Assembly (NCBI RefSeq): GCF_002243515.1
Contig: NZ_CP022657.1
Location: 2,595,001 to 2,659,000, forward strand
Length of the DNA: 64,000 nt
Direction of reading: 5' to 3'
Source: Tumebacillus algifaecis
Lineage (GTDB): Bacteria; Bacillota; Bacilli; Tumebacillales; Tumebacillaceae
This document shows, in pieces, positions 1 through 11,600 of the stretch. Numbering within the stretch: position 1 is the stretch's first letter; the number at the start of each line of letters is the position of its first letter. Under the pieces are notes generated by a model. It was not told where the DNA came from and ran no database searches. It saw only the letters and a list, made by a program, of their open reading frames with translations. The position numbers were made by a program, and so were the translations under genes.

Positions 1-2422
1 GCGGTTGCAGATGGCGATCGAGCACGTACAATTCGTTGTTGTGAATGGCCGGGCCGATCGGCACCACCGCCGCCACCTGATCGGGATCGTTCATCCAAAG
101 CGTGGCCGAAGCGACCGTATTCTCCGTCGGACCATACGCGTTGGCGAGCACGCAACCGGGCATTTTTTGTAAAAACTTCTTGGCGTGCGGTGCAGACATC
201 ACGTCACCGCCGACCGAGAGCAGTTTGAGGTGGCCGATGCTGTCCAGATTTGCGTCTGCCAACTGCGGCAACAGGCCAGAGGTCAACAGCGCCACGGTCA
301 CTTTTTCCTCAGCAAGCACGCGCACCACTTCATCGATCGTCGGTGTTTGCGCCGGAAACACGACCAGTTTCGCGCCATTGAGCAAGGCGCCCCACACTTC
401 TGGCGTCGCCGCATCAAACGAGATCGCCGCCAGTTGCAAGAACACTTCATCCGCTCCGAACATCAGGTAGTTGCTGTTTTTCACCAATCGCGCGACCCCG
501 CGATGCGGGATCAGCACGCCCTTCGGACGGCCTGTCGAACCTGACGTGTAGATCACGTAGGCAAGATGGTCGGGCGTCAAAGTCACATTGGGCGCCAACT
601 TGCTCTGTGCCTCCACCTGCGACCAATCGCGGTCAAGACAGATCACCTCGGCACGATGTTCCGGCAACTCGGCCAGCAAACGCTCCTGTGTCAACAACAC
701 CTTGGCCCCGCTGTCTTCCAGCATGTAGGCGAGGCGTTCTTGCGGATAGGACGGGTCGAGTGGCACATACGCCCCACCTGCTTTGACAATCCCAAGCATT
801 CCGATGACCATCTCGAGCGATCGCTCCACGCAGAGAGCAACGAGCACATCCGGCCCGACACCTTTTTGCTGCAGCATGTGTGCTAGCGCGTTCGCCCGTT
901 CGTTCAACTCATCATAGGTGAGCGTTGCTCCGGCAAAACTCACAGCCACCTTGTGGGGAGAGCATGCCACCTGTTCCGTAAACATCTGTGGAATCGTCAT
1001 GTCCTGCGGGTACTCGACCGCATTTTGATTCCACTGGACCAGTTGTTGGTGCAACTCCTCCTCCGTCAACAGCGACAAGGTCGCAATCTCTACATCGGGG
1101 TTGGCAACAATCGCTTCGATCAGTCGGGTGAAATGCCCGGTCATCCGCGAGATCGTCGCAGAATCAAACAAATCGACACTGTATTCAAAGTTCGCAACGA
1201 TCCCGTGCGGGTGCTCGCTCATCGTCAGGTTAAGATCGAATTTGGCTGTGTTGAGGCCTGTCTCCAGGCCACTGATCGTCAGTTCGGATACTTTCTGCGC
1301 ACCCACAGTTGCATTTGTCAGGCTGAACATCGTTTGAAACAAAGGCGTGTAGCTCAAGTTACGCTCTGGCTGAATCTCCTCGACCAGCTTTTCAAACGGC
1401 AGATCTTGATGCGCGTACGCCTCCAGCGCCGTGGTGCGCACACGCTGCAACAGCTCGCGGAAGGTCGGTCGATCGGACAGGTCGGTGCGCATGACAAGCG
1501 TGTTGACAAAAAAGCCGATCAGATCTTCGATCTGCCCGATGTTGCGCCCCGCGATCGGAGAACCGATGGTGATGTCATCCTGCCCCGTGTAGCGGTGTAG
1601 CAACACCGTATAGGCTGCCAGCATCATCATGTACATCGTGACGTTTTCCTGTTTTGCTCGTTCGCTCAACTTATCGATCAGCTTTTTAGGCAACGTAAAC
1701 GGCATGAAGGCCCCGCGGTGATTCGGCACCGCCGGACGCGGGCGATCGGTTGGCAGTTGGAGCACTGGCGGATGATCGCCCAACTTCCCTTTCCAATAGG
1801 AGATCTGCCGTTCTAGCTCTTCACCTGCCAGATGCTGCATTTGCCAGTTGGTAAAATCGACATACTGGATCGGCAATTCAGGAAGCGGAGAAGGCAAGCC
1901 CCTGGAAAATGCTTCGTACAGCACCCCCACTTCCTTTTGCATCACCCCGCACGACCAGCCGTCGGAGATGATATGATGCATCGTCAGCAGCATGACATGG
2001 TCCTGCTCATCCAATTTTAACAGCGTCGATCGGATCAGCGGTCCTTTGGCCAGATTGAACGGACGGTTGGAATCTTCAGCGGCCAGCTTGCTCACTTGTT
2101 CCATCCGCGACTCGGCAGGAAGATGACGCAAATCGACAACGGGCATGGCAAACGGAATCTCTGGCAGCACAACCTGCACCGGCGCGCCATTTTCTTCTGC
2201 AAATACAGTGCGCAGCGTCTCGTGGCGCACCACGACCTCCTGCAAACTGCGCCTCATCGCCTCAATATTGAGATTGCCCAACATCCGCAAGGCAAACGGA
2301 ATGTTATACATCGCACTGCCCGGCATCAACTTGTCAAGAAACCACAACCTCTGCTGTGCATACGACGCCGGAAAGACAAATGCCCCTTCTTCCAAAATCG
2401 CCTGGTTGCCTGAATGTTCCAT
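1..2422 (-). CDS. Non-ribosomal peptide synthetase, condensation and adenylation domains (3' end beyond window)
   Basis: About 807 codons are visible and the frame stays open to the left edge, so the C-terminus is missing. A condensation domain fills roughly residues 12-440 and carries the HHxxxDG motif (MHHIISDG, near residue 149). An adenylation domain starts near residue 470, with the ATP-binding motif YTSGSTGRPKG and the NAYGPTE motif before the edge. Beginning with a C domain means this protein accepts an intermediate from another synthetase, or acylates the first residue. The start is the ATG after AGGAGG and a nine-base spacer. The SDR gene lies 178 bp upstream on the same strand. I could not assign the A-domain substrate with confidence. 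It is not the same gene as the NRPS at the right edge. Confidence 0.93.
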   Translation of the reverse strand, partial: MEHSGNQAILEEGAFVFPASYAQQRLWFLDKLMPGSAMYNIPFALRMLGNLNIEAMRRSLQEVVVRHETLRTVFAEENGAPVQVVLPEIPFAMPVVDLRHLPAESRMEQVSKLAAEDSNRPFNLAKGPLIRSTLLKLDEQDHVMLLTMHHIISDGWSCGVMQKEVGVLYEAFSRGLPSPLPELPIQYVDFTNWQMQHLAGEELERQISYWKGKLGDHPPVLQLPTDRPRPAVPNHRGAFMPFTLPKKLIDKLSERAKQENVTMYMMMLAAYTVLLHRYTGQDDITIGSPIAGRNIGQIEDLIGFFVNTLVMRTDLSDRPTFRELLQRVRTTALEAYAHQDLPFEKLVEEIQPERNLSYTPLFQTMFSLTNATVGAQKVSELTISGLETGLNTAKFDLNLTMSEHPHGIVANFEYSVDLFDSATISRMTGHFTRLIEAIVANPDVEIATLSLLTEEELHQQLVQWNQNAVEYPQDMTIPQMFTEQVACSPHKVAVSFAGATLTYDELNERANALAHMLQQKGVGPDVLVALCVERSLEMVIGMLGIVKAGGAYVPLDPSYPQERLAYMLEDSGAKVLLTQERLLAELPEHRAEVICLDRDWSQVEAQSKLAPNVTLTPDHLAYVIYTSGSTGRPKGVLIPHRGVARLVKNSNYLMFGADEVFLQLAAISFDAATPEVWGALLNGAKLVVFPAQTPTIDEVVRVLAEEKVTVALLTSGLLPQLADANLDSIGHLKLLSVGGDVMSAPHAKKFLQKMPGCVLANAYGPTENTVASATLWMNDPDQVAAVVPIGPAIHNNELYVLDRHLQP

Positions 2423-2544
2423 TTCCCCTACCTCCTGGCTCTATCAAAATCCCAGTTCAACTGTTATCTAATTAATAGTCATTCGTTCTCCTTTCTATTT
2501 CTTTCTAAATCCAATCTAAACCTTCTGAAACTTTAAAAGTTCAT

Positions 2545-2590
2545 AAAAAACGAGCCTCCCCACCGCCCGATCGGGCGATCGAAAACGCTC
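2545..2590 (-). terminator. Possible terminator after the SDR gene
   Basis: A weak GAGC/GCTC outer stem encloses a GC-rich self-complementary core and is followed by six T residues on the minus strand. It lies between the SDR stop and the NRPS start, so the NRPS may have its own promoter in the AT-rich stretch 2440-2545. Confidence 0.4.
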
Positions 2591-2600
2591 ATTTTTCTTG

Positions 2601-3692
2601 CTACCGAACCAAAATCATTTTATCTGGATCATCGCGGTGCAACTTGTAAAAGGCAACCGCTTTTTCAATATAGGAATGGAAGTCGGGACACTTGATGCCT
2701 GCCGATTGCAGTACCCGTTGCGCCTCCGTTGCGTCATACTCGGCTTGGCAGGAAAAATAGACGATCGTCTCCTTTTCCACTTTTACAAATCGCCGGAACG
2801 CACCGATTGCCAAGGCAGAGCCGATCAGCGCCGACGGAAGTGTATACGTAGGCTTTTTGCCGATCAGCTCTTGGCAGATTCGCTCATACACCTCGCGCGC
2901 CCGATACGGATCAGGATCGGTCAGATGAAACACGCCGTCTGCCGCCTCGTCAGCATGAGCCAAATACACGGTCGCCTCCACGATATAGTCGATCGGCACC
3001 AGATTGATCCTCGCTTCCGAAGCGCCGACATAGGGTAGCGGGAATTTCGCAAACGCATCGAGGAAGCGCATCACAAAATACGGTCCGTCAAATTTGGCCG
3101 TTTCGCCCGTCTTTGAATCGCCCATCACGATGCCGGGACGAATGATCGTCACCGGAAGATCGGATCGCAGTTCCTGCACTCGTAATTCCGCCTCATACTT
3201 CGTCGCTTCGTAGTGATTTTTAAACTGCTGCCCCACGCTGAGCTCCGTTTCCAATATCCGTCCTGTGCGATCACCCGAAACATAGGCGGTCGAAAAATAA
3301 ACGAAGCGCCGCAAATTGTGCAGACGTCTGACAAACTGGCAGACCTGCTCCGTGCCCTGCACATTGACCCGATAGGCGATGTCCTGCGGCACGGCCAGAT
3401 CATAGACGGCAGCCAGGTGGAACACATGCGTCACACGGTCTTCCAGCTCATCAAGGTAATCCTCCCCGATCGCCAACCCTGTTTCGGTGATGTTGCCTGC
3501 GATCAGCACGAACCGCTCAGGATCGGCACCTTCTGCCTGGCACAGCTCATTCACCGCAGCCTGTGCCATTTCCACTCGATAGGGCTGTACCAACAGCTCA
3601 AAGCGCGCCGTTACATCTTTGTGCACCAGACTCGCGATCAGGCGGCTGGCGATAAAACCGGGAAAACCGGTGAAAAAATACGTATTCTGCAC
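2601..3692 (-). CDS. Extended SDR / thioester-reductase-like NAD(P)-dependent oxidoreductase
   Basis: 363 residues. The N-terminal Rossmann motif reads TGFPGFIASRL (GxxGxxA type). The active-site tyrosine and lysine sit in YEATK near residue 163. The protein resembles the male-sterility/NAD_binding_4 group, which includes fatty acyl-CoA reductases and the thioester reductase domains that release NRPS products as aldehydes or alcohols. Here it is free-standing, without an adenylation or carrier domain. It precedes the NRPS gene on the same strand, so a role in reductive release or in making an NRPS building block is inferred, not shown. The start is a GTG preceded by a purine-rich stretch. A simple short-chain epimerase is the alternative. 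Confidence 0.75.
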   Translation of the reverse strand: MQNTYFFTGFPGFIASRLIASLVHKDVTARFELLVQPYRVEMAQAAVNELCQAEGADPERFVLIAGNITETGLAIGEDYLDELEDRVTHVFHLAAVYDLAVPQDIAYRVNVQGTEQVCQFVRRLHNLRRFVYFSTAYVSGDRTGRILETELSVGQQFKNHYEATKYEAELRVQELRSDLPVTIIRPGIVMGDSKTGETAKFDGPYFVMRFLDAFAKFPLPYVGASEARINLVPIDYIVEATVYLAHADEAADGVFHLTDPDPYRAREVYERICQELIGKKPTYTLPSALIGSALAIGAFRRFVKVEKETIVYFSCQAEYDATEAQRVLQSAGIKCPDFHSYIEKAVAFYKLHRDDPDKMILVR

Positions 3693-3949
3693 CTCTACCC
3701 TCTCCCTTCGGCATTCGGCAACAAGCTCGCGACAACCATCCGCTTACGATGTTGTAGACGTACTCGTGCCTACTTGCTCCTCAATGATCCTGTTTATGAC
3801 ACCGTAGCGATTGGCTCATCGCACGCCACATCACGAAGCGCGGGCATACGAGGGGCTGCTTCGCAACTTAGGCATCGATCAGCATGCTTCGCCGATCAAT
3901 CGGTAGTCAAGTTCGGCAAGTCTTGACGTGATCTTGCGCTATGCGCGTC
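3693..3949. other. Intergenic region, no gene seen
   Basis: 257 bp between the SDR gene and hsdS. I see no protein-coding frame with a family signature, no clear terminator and no hsdR remnant. It marks the boundary between the NRPS-linked genes and the restriction-modification remnant. Confidence 0.5.
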
Positions 3950-5209
3950 TCACTTCGATTCGCACAGGCAAGCATCTGACGGAACAACGCGCGTTTGTCC
4001 AGAGAGCAACAGCTCGGACAGCCCGGCTTTCAGCTCCTGTAATCCTTTGCGCCCGCGTTGCTCTGCGGCGATCTTCTGGTCAAAACCGCGCAAAATTTCC
4101 CCGATCCGCTTTTGTTCATCGAGAGGTGGCAGCGCGATCTGCAACTCCTCTTTAAACACTTCACTCGGCACGCGCTGGCGTCCCGTCGTGCCGCCCATCC
4201 GCGACATCGCATAGCTGCGCACCCGCTCGCTGCGCACCGTGTAGTAGAGAAATTCGGGGAGGATCTGCTCGGGCGACGGAGAGAGGACGATAAACTCCGT
4301 CGAGCCGACACCATAATTGCTCGGCAAGTCCTGCACCAGCCCGATCTTGCCATTTTCCGTGCAAGGCGTGATGCGAGCAAACAGCACGTCGCCGCTTTTA
4401 AAGCGCGAGCCACCTGGAGACTTGACCTCTCGCTCCAGAAGGTACTGAATATCGGGCAAAGTCGTGTCGAGCGCCGCCATTTCGATATATGGGTAGGTCT
4501 CACCTCTGTTCAACCGATAGCCAGGGTTGACCTTACACACTTTTTTGAGCGGCAGCGCCTGCCACGAAGCGGGCAACTCACCCAACTCGGTCTGCCGAAA
4601 GCTCTCGTGCCCGATCCCCTTTTGCAAAAGGAGATCCATCGTCCCTTGTTTGACCTCCTGCGTTTGTGCAAGTATCGCATCCGTCTTGACGAGCGCCTGA
4701 TCGATCGAAGCGAGAATCTCCGCAATCCGACGTTGCTCTTTCAGCGTGGGCAAGTCGATCAGAATGCCCTCCACATCTTTCGCGCTCAGATTGGCAGGAG
4801 CACCGCCTGAAGCGAGCATGCGCAACGTTTTCTGAAAGGAGGCGCTTTTCACAAGCTGGGCCAAAAAATCGACGGAGAGCTGCGACTCATCGACCAAGAA
4901 GCGTCCGACGCGCTGGTTGAGCAGACTGGGTGTGTGCGCTTCTGTCACCTGCGCCGAAAAACCGATCGATCCGGACAGCCCGAGCAGCAGATCCCCCGGT
5001 TCGAGCAGGAAGCGTTCCAAGCCGAGCAACAACTCGTCCGGATAGCACACGGCGTCAGACAGATCAAGCCCTGCCTCCTTCATGTTCGACATGCGGACGA
5101 TCGGGATGCCTCGATCTGTAAACGCAGCACTTTTAAAGGCGAAACCGCCCTGCAGGCGGCAGACGGAGCCCAAAGCGACCTGTTGCCAATCGTGGCGCTG
5201 GTCGGTCAT
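3950..5209 (-). CDS. hsdS: Type I restriction-modification specificity subunit HsdS
   Basis: 419 residues with the two-repeat layout of HsdS. Two target recognition domains (about residues 5-190 and 215-400) are each followed by a helical conserved region containing the EQ(K/R)RI motif (KEQRRIAEILASID and DEQKRIGEILRGFD). These helices bind HsdM, and the two TRDs set the bipartite DNA target. The start codon overlaps the hsdM stop by 4 bp, typical of translational coupling. No hsdR is found on either side within the window, and its partner hsdM is frameshifted here. As the sequence stands the system would neither methylate nor cut. Confidence 0.92.
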   Translation of the reverse strand: MTDQRHDWQQVALGSVCRLQGGFAFKSAAFTDRGIPIVRMSNMKEAGLDLSDAVCYPDELLLGLERFLLEPGDLLLGLSGSIGFSAQVTEAHTPSLLNQRVGRFLVDESQLSVDFLAQLVKSASFQKTLRMLASGGAPANLSAKDVEGILIDLPTLKEQRRIAEILASIDQALVKTDAILAQTQEVKQGTMDLLLQKGIGHESFRQTELGELPASWQALPLKKVCKVNPGYRLNRGETYPYIEMAALDTTLPDIQYLLEREVKSPGGSRFKSGDVLFARITPCTENGKIGLVQDLPSNYGVGSTEFIVLSPSPEQILPEFLYYTVRSERVRSYAMSRMGGTTGRQRVPSEVFKEELQIALPPLDEQKRIGEILRGFDQKIAAEQRGRKGLQELKAGLSELLLSGQTRVVPSDACLCESK

Positions 5210-6746
5210 GACAGCCCCAACTCCTTTAAGTATCCATACACCGTGCTAGTGATCTCCTCGCGCTCCGCTTCCAGCCGTCGCAGATTGGCGACCGCCTGCT
5301 CCAGATCGATCCGGTCGCCACGCTCACCGCTCTCCACATAGCGGGAGATGTTCAGGTTGTAGTCCTGTCCGCGAATGTCGGAGAGCGCGACCACCTTGCA
5401 GTATCCCGTTTGATCTTGAAACTGTTGGTAGGCGCCCACGATGTTCCTCAGATCTTCTTCGCGCAGGAAATTTTGATTTTTGCGAGCCTGATAGCCGTTC
5501 ATCGCCTGAATCAGCAGCACTTTTTCCCGTCGCTCCGGTGGTTTGTTTTTCGAGAACACCAGAATCGAAGCCGGGATGCCCGTGCCGAAAAACAGGTTGG
5601 GCGGCAAGGCGATCACCGCTTCAAACAGGTCCGCTTCCAGCAGGGCTTTGCGAATCGGCTGTTCTTGCCCGCCGCGGAACAACACTCCATTTGGCATCAC
5701 GACCGCCAATTTTCCCGTTTCATTGAGCGTGGCAATCATATGCTGTACAAACGCGAAATCACCATAGGAATGGCTGGGCAGTCCGTACTCAAAACGACCA
5801 AAGCGGTCCTCGCGCGCTTCCTCCAGCCCCCAATTTTTCAAAGAGAAGGGGGGATTGGCGATCACGCGGTCATAGCGTTTTAAGCGACTGCCTTCGGTGA
5901 GCTTAGGCGTGCGGATCGTGTCGCCAAACTCGATCTGGTGGTCGATCAAGCCGTGTAGAAGCAGATTCATTTTGCAGATCGCCCACGTGTTCATGTTCTT
6001 TTCCTGCCCGTGCAAGGTCAACTGCCGCTCCTGGCCGCCGCTGCGCTCCACATGCTTGGCGCATTCGATCAGCATTCCGCCCGAGCCGCAGGTCGGGTCG
6101 CAGATCATCATGCCAGCTTGTGGATCTAGCAGTTCGACGAGCAGTTGCACGACCTTGTGCGGCGTATAGTATTCGCCGCCTTTTTTACCAGCGTCATCGG
6201 CAAACTGCGCGATCAGATACTCGTAGGCCGCCCCTAAAATGTCCGGTTTTTCCAGATTGGAGTTGCCAAGGGGAGGGTTTCAAACTGGTGAATCAGCTGG
6301 GACAGCGTGCCGTCGGTGAGCGTCTTCACATCAAAATCGATCGTTTCCAGCACCCCTTCAAGCTTGTCCCGATTCGCTTTTTCAATGGCGGAAAACGCCA
6401 AATTGAGCTTTTTCCCCACCGCTGTGCGATACCGCTGTAGATCGAACCACAACGCATCTTCTGGTAGAAAAAACTGATGGGCTGTCGGCTCATACATCGC
6501 GAGGTGCAAATTGCCCGTTTGCGCGAAGATGCGCGCCGCTTCCTCTAAAAACACGTCGGACAGCCGTTTGAGAAACAACATGCCGAAAATATAGATTTTA
6601 TAATCGGACGAGTCAACCGACCCCCGCAAAATGTTGGCCGCTTCCCACAGATGGGACTCTAATTGCTGTTGCGTCACGAGCGGCTGTGAACAATTCTCAA
6701 TCTCTGTATGTAAATGAGTTAAATACTCGGCGGTTATCTGATCCAT
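5206..6746 (-). pseudogene. hsdM: Type I DNA methyltransferase HsdM, interrupted by a one-base frameshift
   Basis: The N-terminal piece (6746 to about 6274) is the HsdM helical domain. It runs out of frame after LIHQFETLPL and stops at 6234. The homologous reading continues in the next frame through LGNSNLEKPDILG, then motif I (DPTCGSGG) and the catalytic motif IV (NPPF), ending at 5206. Restoring the frame needs one extra base in the G run at 6270-6273 (plus strand). The combined product would be about 514 residues, normal for the family, and every other motif is intact. The start follows AGGAGG with a seven-base spacer. The break could be a real pseudogene, phase variation, or a homopolymer sequencing error. 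Confidence 0.88.
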
Positions 6747-6843
6747 CGGGGAGCCTCCTACTTACGTGCAACCATTTCTCCACAACAGAAGAATATTTGA
6801 CGCACTCAGGCGCATTCCTTCAAACGACACTTTTCATTTCGTG

Positions 6844-6878
6844 AAAAAAAGCCATTGGCACATCGCGGCCAATGGCTT
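6844..6878 (-). terminator. Rho-independent terminator of mnmA
   Basis: A nine-base perfect stem (GCCATTGGC/GCCAATGGC) is followed by seven T residues on the minus strand, 10 bp past the mnmA stop. Confidence 0.9.
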
Positions 6879-6888
6879 TCTCGTGCAT

Positions 6889-8043
<1,155 letters not shown>

Positions 8044-8068
8044 CTATGTTGTCCATTTTAGCAAGGGT

Positions 8069-8649
8069 CTATTTTGATATTCCATATAAGATAAAATCGC
8101 ATAGTTCCTCAACTACCTGTTCACGGTCATGCTCGCCTGCTTCCAGCACCAGCGTGTAATAGGCCATCTGATCGACCAAGGAAATGATCATCTGCGACAC
8201 CAATAGCGGTGAACAGGTACGCAGTTCGCACGCTTCTTGCCCTTGTTTTAGCAGGTCAACAACGCGGGTACCGAGGATGTCACAAAACGAGCGGTATTTA
8301 AACAGTTGGAACTCGTGCCCCCGCCGGAGCGATAGACTTGCAGCAATTCTTTTTTATCAGCCAAGGCGTTGAAAATGGACCTGATGATCGTTCTTAGCAC
8401 ATCATCCCCGACCAGACTGTTGCCGCTGATACGCTCTACCTCTTCCCAGAGCAGGTCGGTTGTGTTGCGGAACAACTCCGTCAAAACGGACTCCAAGGAA
8501 TCAAAGTACAGATAAAACGTTCCGCGAGCCATCTCACACGCCTTCACAATGTCGCTTACTGTGGTCTGCTCATAGCCCTTTTCGGCAAAGAGCCGTGCTG
8601 CTTCGGCCAGGATTCGCTCTTGGCGCGCTTCCTTTTTCTGTACATGCAA
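8069..8649 (-). pseudogene. TetR-family transcriptional regulator, frameshifted
   Basis: The N-terminal 110 residues form a TetR helix-turn-helix (VSDIVKACEMARGTFYLYF, near residues 32-50) and part of the ligand domain. After QVYRSGGG the frame is lost and stops at 8248. The next frame continues the domain as HEFQLFKYRSFCDIL and ends in CDFILYGISK at 8069, giving about 193 residues. One missing G in the five-base run at 8318-8322 explains the break. The start is TTG, six bases after GAGGTG. It lies just downstream of the MMPL exporter gene, whose promoter carries two palindromes of TetR-operator type, so it is most likely the local repressor. A sequencing error in the homopolymer is a real alternative to a true pseudogene. 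Confidence 0.85.
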
Positions 8650-8669
8650 TGGTCACACCTCAAATCTTT

Positions 8670-8694
8670 AAAAAAAGGGGCGTTCGCACGCCCC
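8670..8694 (-). terminator. Terminator between the MMPL exporter and tetR
   Basis: A GGGGCGTGCGAACGCCCC hairpin with seven T residues follows the exporter stop codon and precedes the tetR ribosome binding site. Transcription of tetR would need read-through or a promoter inside this short gap. Confidence 0.85.
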
Positions 8695-8699
8695 TTTCC

Positions 8700-11600
8700 C
8701 TAGTATTGTACCGCTTCTTCTTTCGGAACGGAAGATTTTTTCGATCGCTTCAGCGGCCACCAGTTCGCTTCACCAAACAAGATGGCAGTAGCAGGGACGA
8801 TCAGTCCCATCACGATTGTGGTGTAGAGGATCAATCCGAGCAATACGGTCGCACCGATCTGCACCATCGAAGCCACACCGGAAAAGACGAGTGCGGCGAA
8901 CGTGCCACCCATGATCACCGCGGCAGAAATGATCACACCGCCAGTGGTCGTCATCGCGCGTTTCATCGAGGTCATCACATCTTGGGAGTGTAGATACTCT
9001 TCACGGAAACGCGCCATCAGGAAGATCGAGTAATCGACCCCCAGAGCTACTAACAGCATGAACGCGAAGAAGGAGACGGTCCATGACAAGCCCGGCTGCC
9101 CGAGAAGATCGACGAAGATCCATTCGATGATCCCCATCGTCACCAGATAGGAGAACGCGAGCGATACCAGCAAGTAGATCGGTGCCAGCACCGAACGGAG
9201 CAACAGCGCGAGCACGATGTAAATCCCGATCAGGATCAATGCGCCCGTGCGGATGAAGTCCGCCTTCGAAATTCCGGAAAGTTCACTATATTGCGCGGTC
9301 GTGCCGGTGAACTTGATCTGCGGGTTTTTCAAAGCTGTTCCGTACGCTCCTTGTTCAATCGCCGAGCGAATCTGATCGAGCATGTTGATCGCGTCATTGG
9401 AATACGGGTTGATCGCGAGCACCACTTCGAGTTTCGCCACTTTGCCATCTGGCGACAAGTAGCTGTCGAACGCCTTCTTCAGGTCATCATTTTCGGCAAC
9501 CATCTCCGGCGGCAGGTACCAGCCATCGATCTGCTTTGCACCATTTTCGACCATGCCCGTCTGTGCATCTTTGACTTGTGTTAAGCCATCAGCAATCTGA
9601 CCGAGCGCGTTCGTGCCTTCGCCGAGCCCTTTGTTCAGGTCATTGAGGCCCGACTTCAATTCACCGACCCCACCGCCGGCTTGTTTCGTGCCGTCAGCCA
9701 GTTGGGTTTGACCGTCTTTGATCAGGTTCAAAGCGGAAACCGATTGGTTTAAGCCTTGCGCCAGTTGACCCATCTGCGCTGGAAGCGCCTGAACGCCTTT
9801 TTGCATTTGTCCTTGTGCGGCGGCGATCTGTCCGAGACCATTGGCGATCTCGCCCGTGCCGTCTACAAACTGCTTCATGCCTGGGTCGATCTGAGCCAAC
9901 CCTTTTTGCGACTCTGACAACCCTTGCGTCACGCCCTGCTGTTTGCCTTGCAGGCTCAAGAACGCAGGATCGTTCGCCAACTGCGGGTAGTTTTGCAGGA
10001 GTTGTTGCAGGTCTGCAGACATCGACGCTGTCGTTTGCTGCAAAGTGCCAAGACCGTTCACTGCTCCATTCAAACCATCCTTCGTCTGTTGCAGACCGCC
10101 ATTGATCTGTTGCAGGCCCCGTTGCATCTCAGTCGAGCTGGCCTGAAGCTTACCAAGCCCTCCGCCAAGCTCTTGTAGCTGCGGCAGACCTGCTTGAATC
10201 TGCTGCGCACCTTGCTTGAGACCTTGTGCGATCTGCTCGGTGCCCTTAGCGATTTCTGTTTGCTTCGATGCGATCGTGCCCAGACCATCTTCGAGTTTGA
10301 CAATATCGCCTTGCCCGTTCGTAAGTCCGGACGATGCTTCGCTTAGACCGTCCTTCAACTCGCGAACACCCGATCTCATCTCACCAAGCGCATCGTTGAC
10401 TTGATTCAACTGCTTGCTGAGCACAAGTTCCTCAAGCTGCTCCCCGAGTGGGCGTGCAGCGCTGCGAACTTCTTTGACATTCGGAACCTGGCTGGCATTG
10501 GCAGAGATCTTCTCCAGTGCCGCCAAGCTTTCTGCATTGCGCATCGATTCATCTGAAGTGATCGCCACCGTCACTGGGAACATCTCCCCTGAAGAGAAGG
10601 CGTTCTCAATGGTGCGGAAACCTTTTACCGAGCCGATCTCCGGATCGATCTCGGCGATCTCATCAAACGAGCGCTCGTTTTGGAACAGCAGGGTGAGCGG
10701 TGCGAGAATGATCACCGTGATCAACAGCACGAGCAGCGGCTTTCGCGAAACGAGCGACGCCATGCCGCCCCACAATTTCGAATCGCCGTGCCCTTGACCA
10801 GGTTTGATCTGAAACGGCCAGTACATCTTCGGCCCTAAGATCATCATCAGCGCCGGGGTCAGCGTCAAGCCAGCGATCAATGTGGCCGCCATCCCGATCG
10901 CCACGCCGACTGCCGATTGGTACAAACCGAATTTCGCAAATCCGATCATGAAAAAGCCAATCAAAACGGTCGAAGCCGAGAAAATAACCGTTTTACCAAC
11001 CGTCTTCATCGTTTTCACCAGCGCATCCACGCGGTCCAATCCATTGGACAACTCTTCTCGGAAGCGGTGGATCAACAGGATACAATAGTCGGTTCCTGCA
11101 CCGAACAAGACGGCCACGAGGAAGGTCTCCGTAAATGAGGAGACTGGCATCCCGAATTCTGTCGCCAGCGCCACCAGACCACGGGACAGGATAAACGACA
11201 GCCCGATGGTCAACAAGGGCACAAACGGCGCAATTGGAGAGCGGAAAACCACCAGCAAGATCGCGAGCACCAGACCGATCGTCAGGAACTCCGTCTTGCG
11301 CAAACCATCTTTCGAAGTGGTCATGTAGTCCTTCATGATGGCAGCGCCGCCTGTCACATAGGCTTGTGCACCTTCCGGGACTTCCGAAAGTCGCTCACGA
11401 AGCAAGTCAATGCTGGTTTGCGTCACTTCCGCTTGACCTTCACGCGGGAAACCGACGAGGAGCATCTGTGTCGTTTTGTCTTTGCTTTCAAACTTGTCGG
11501 CCAGCGACGGTTCTTCGTAGGCTGTTTGAGTGTTCTCGATACCGAGAGCTGATTTGTCTCGAATCAATTCTTCCCATTTTCCCTTCAACCAATCGCGGTC

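Noticed and set aside
3213..3926. A 237-codon plus-strand frame opposite the SDR gene
   Set aside because: It is antisense to a gene with clear SDR motifs, and no motif or ribosome binding site supports it.
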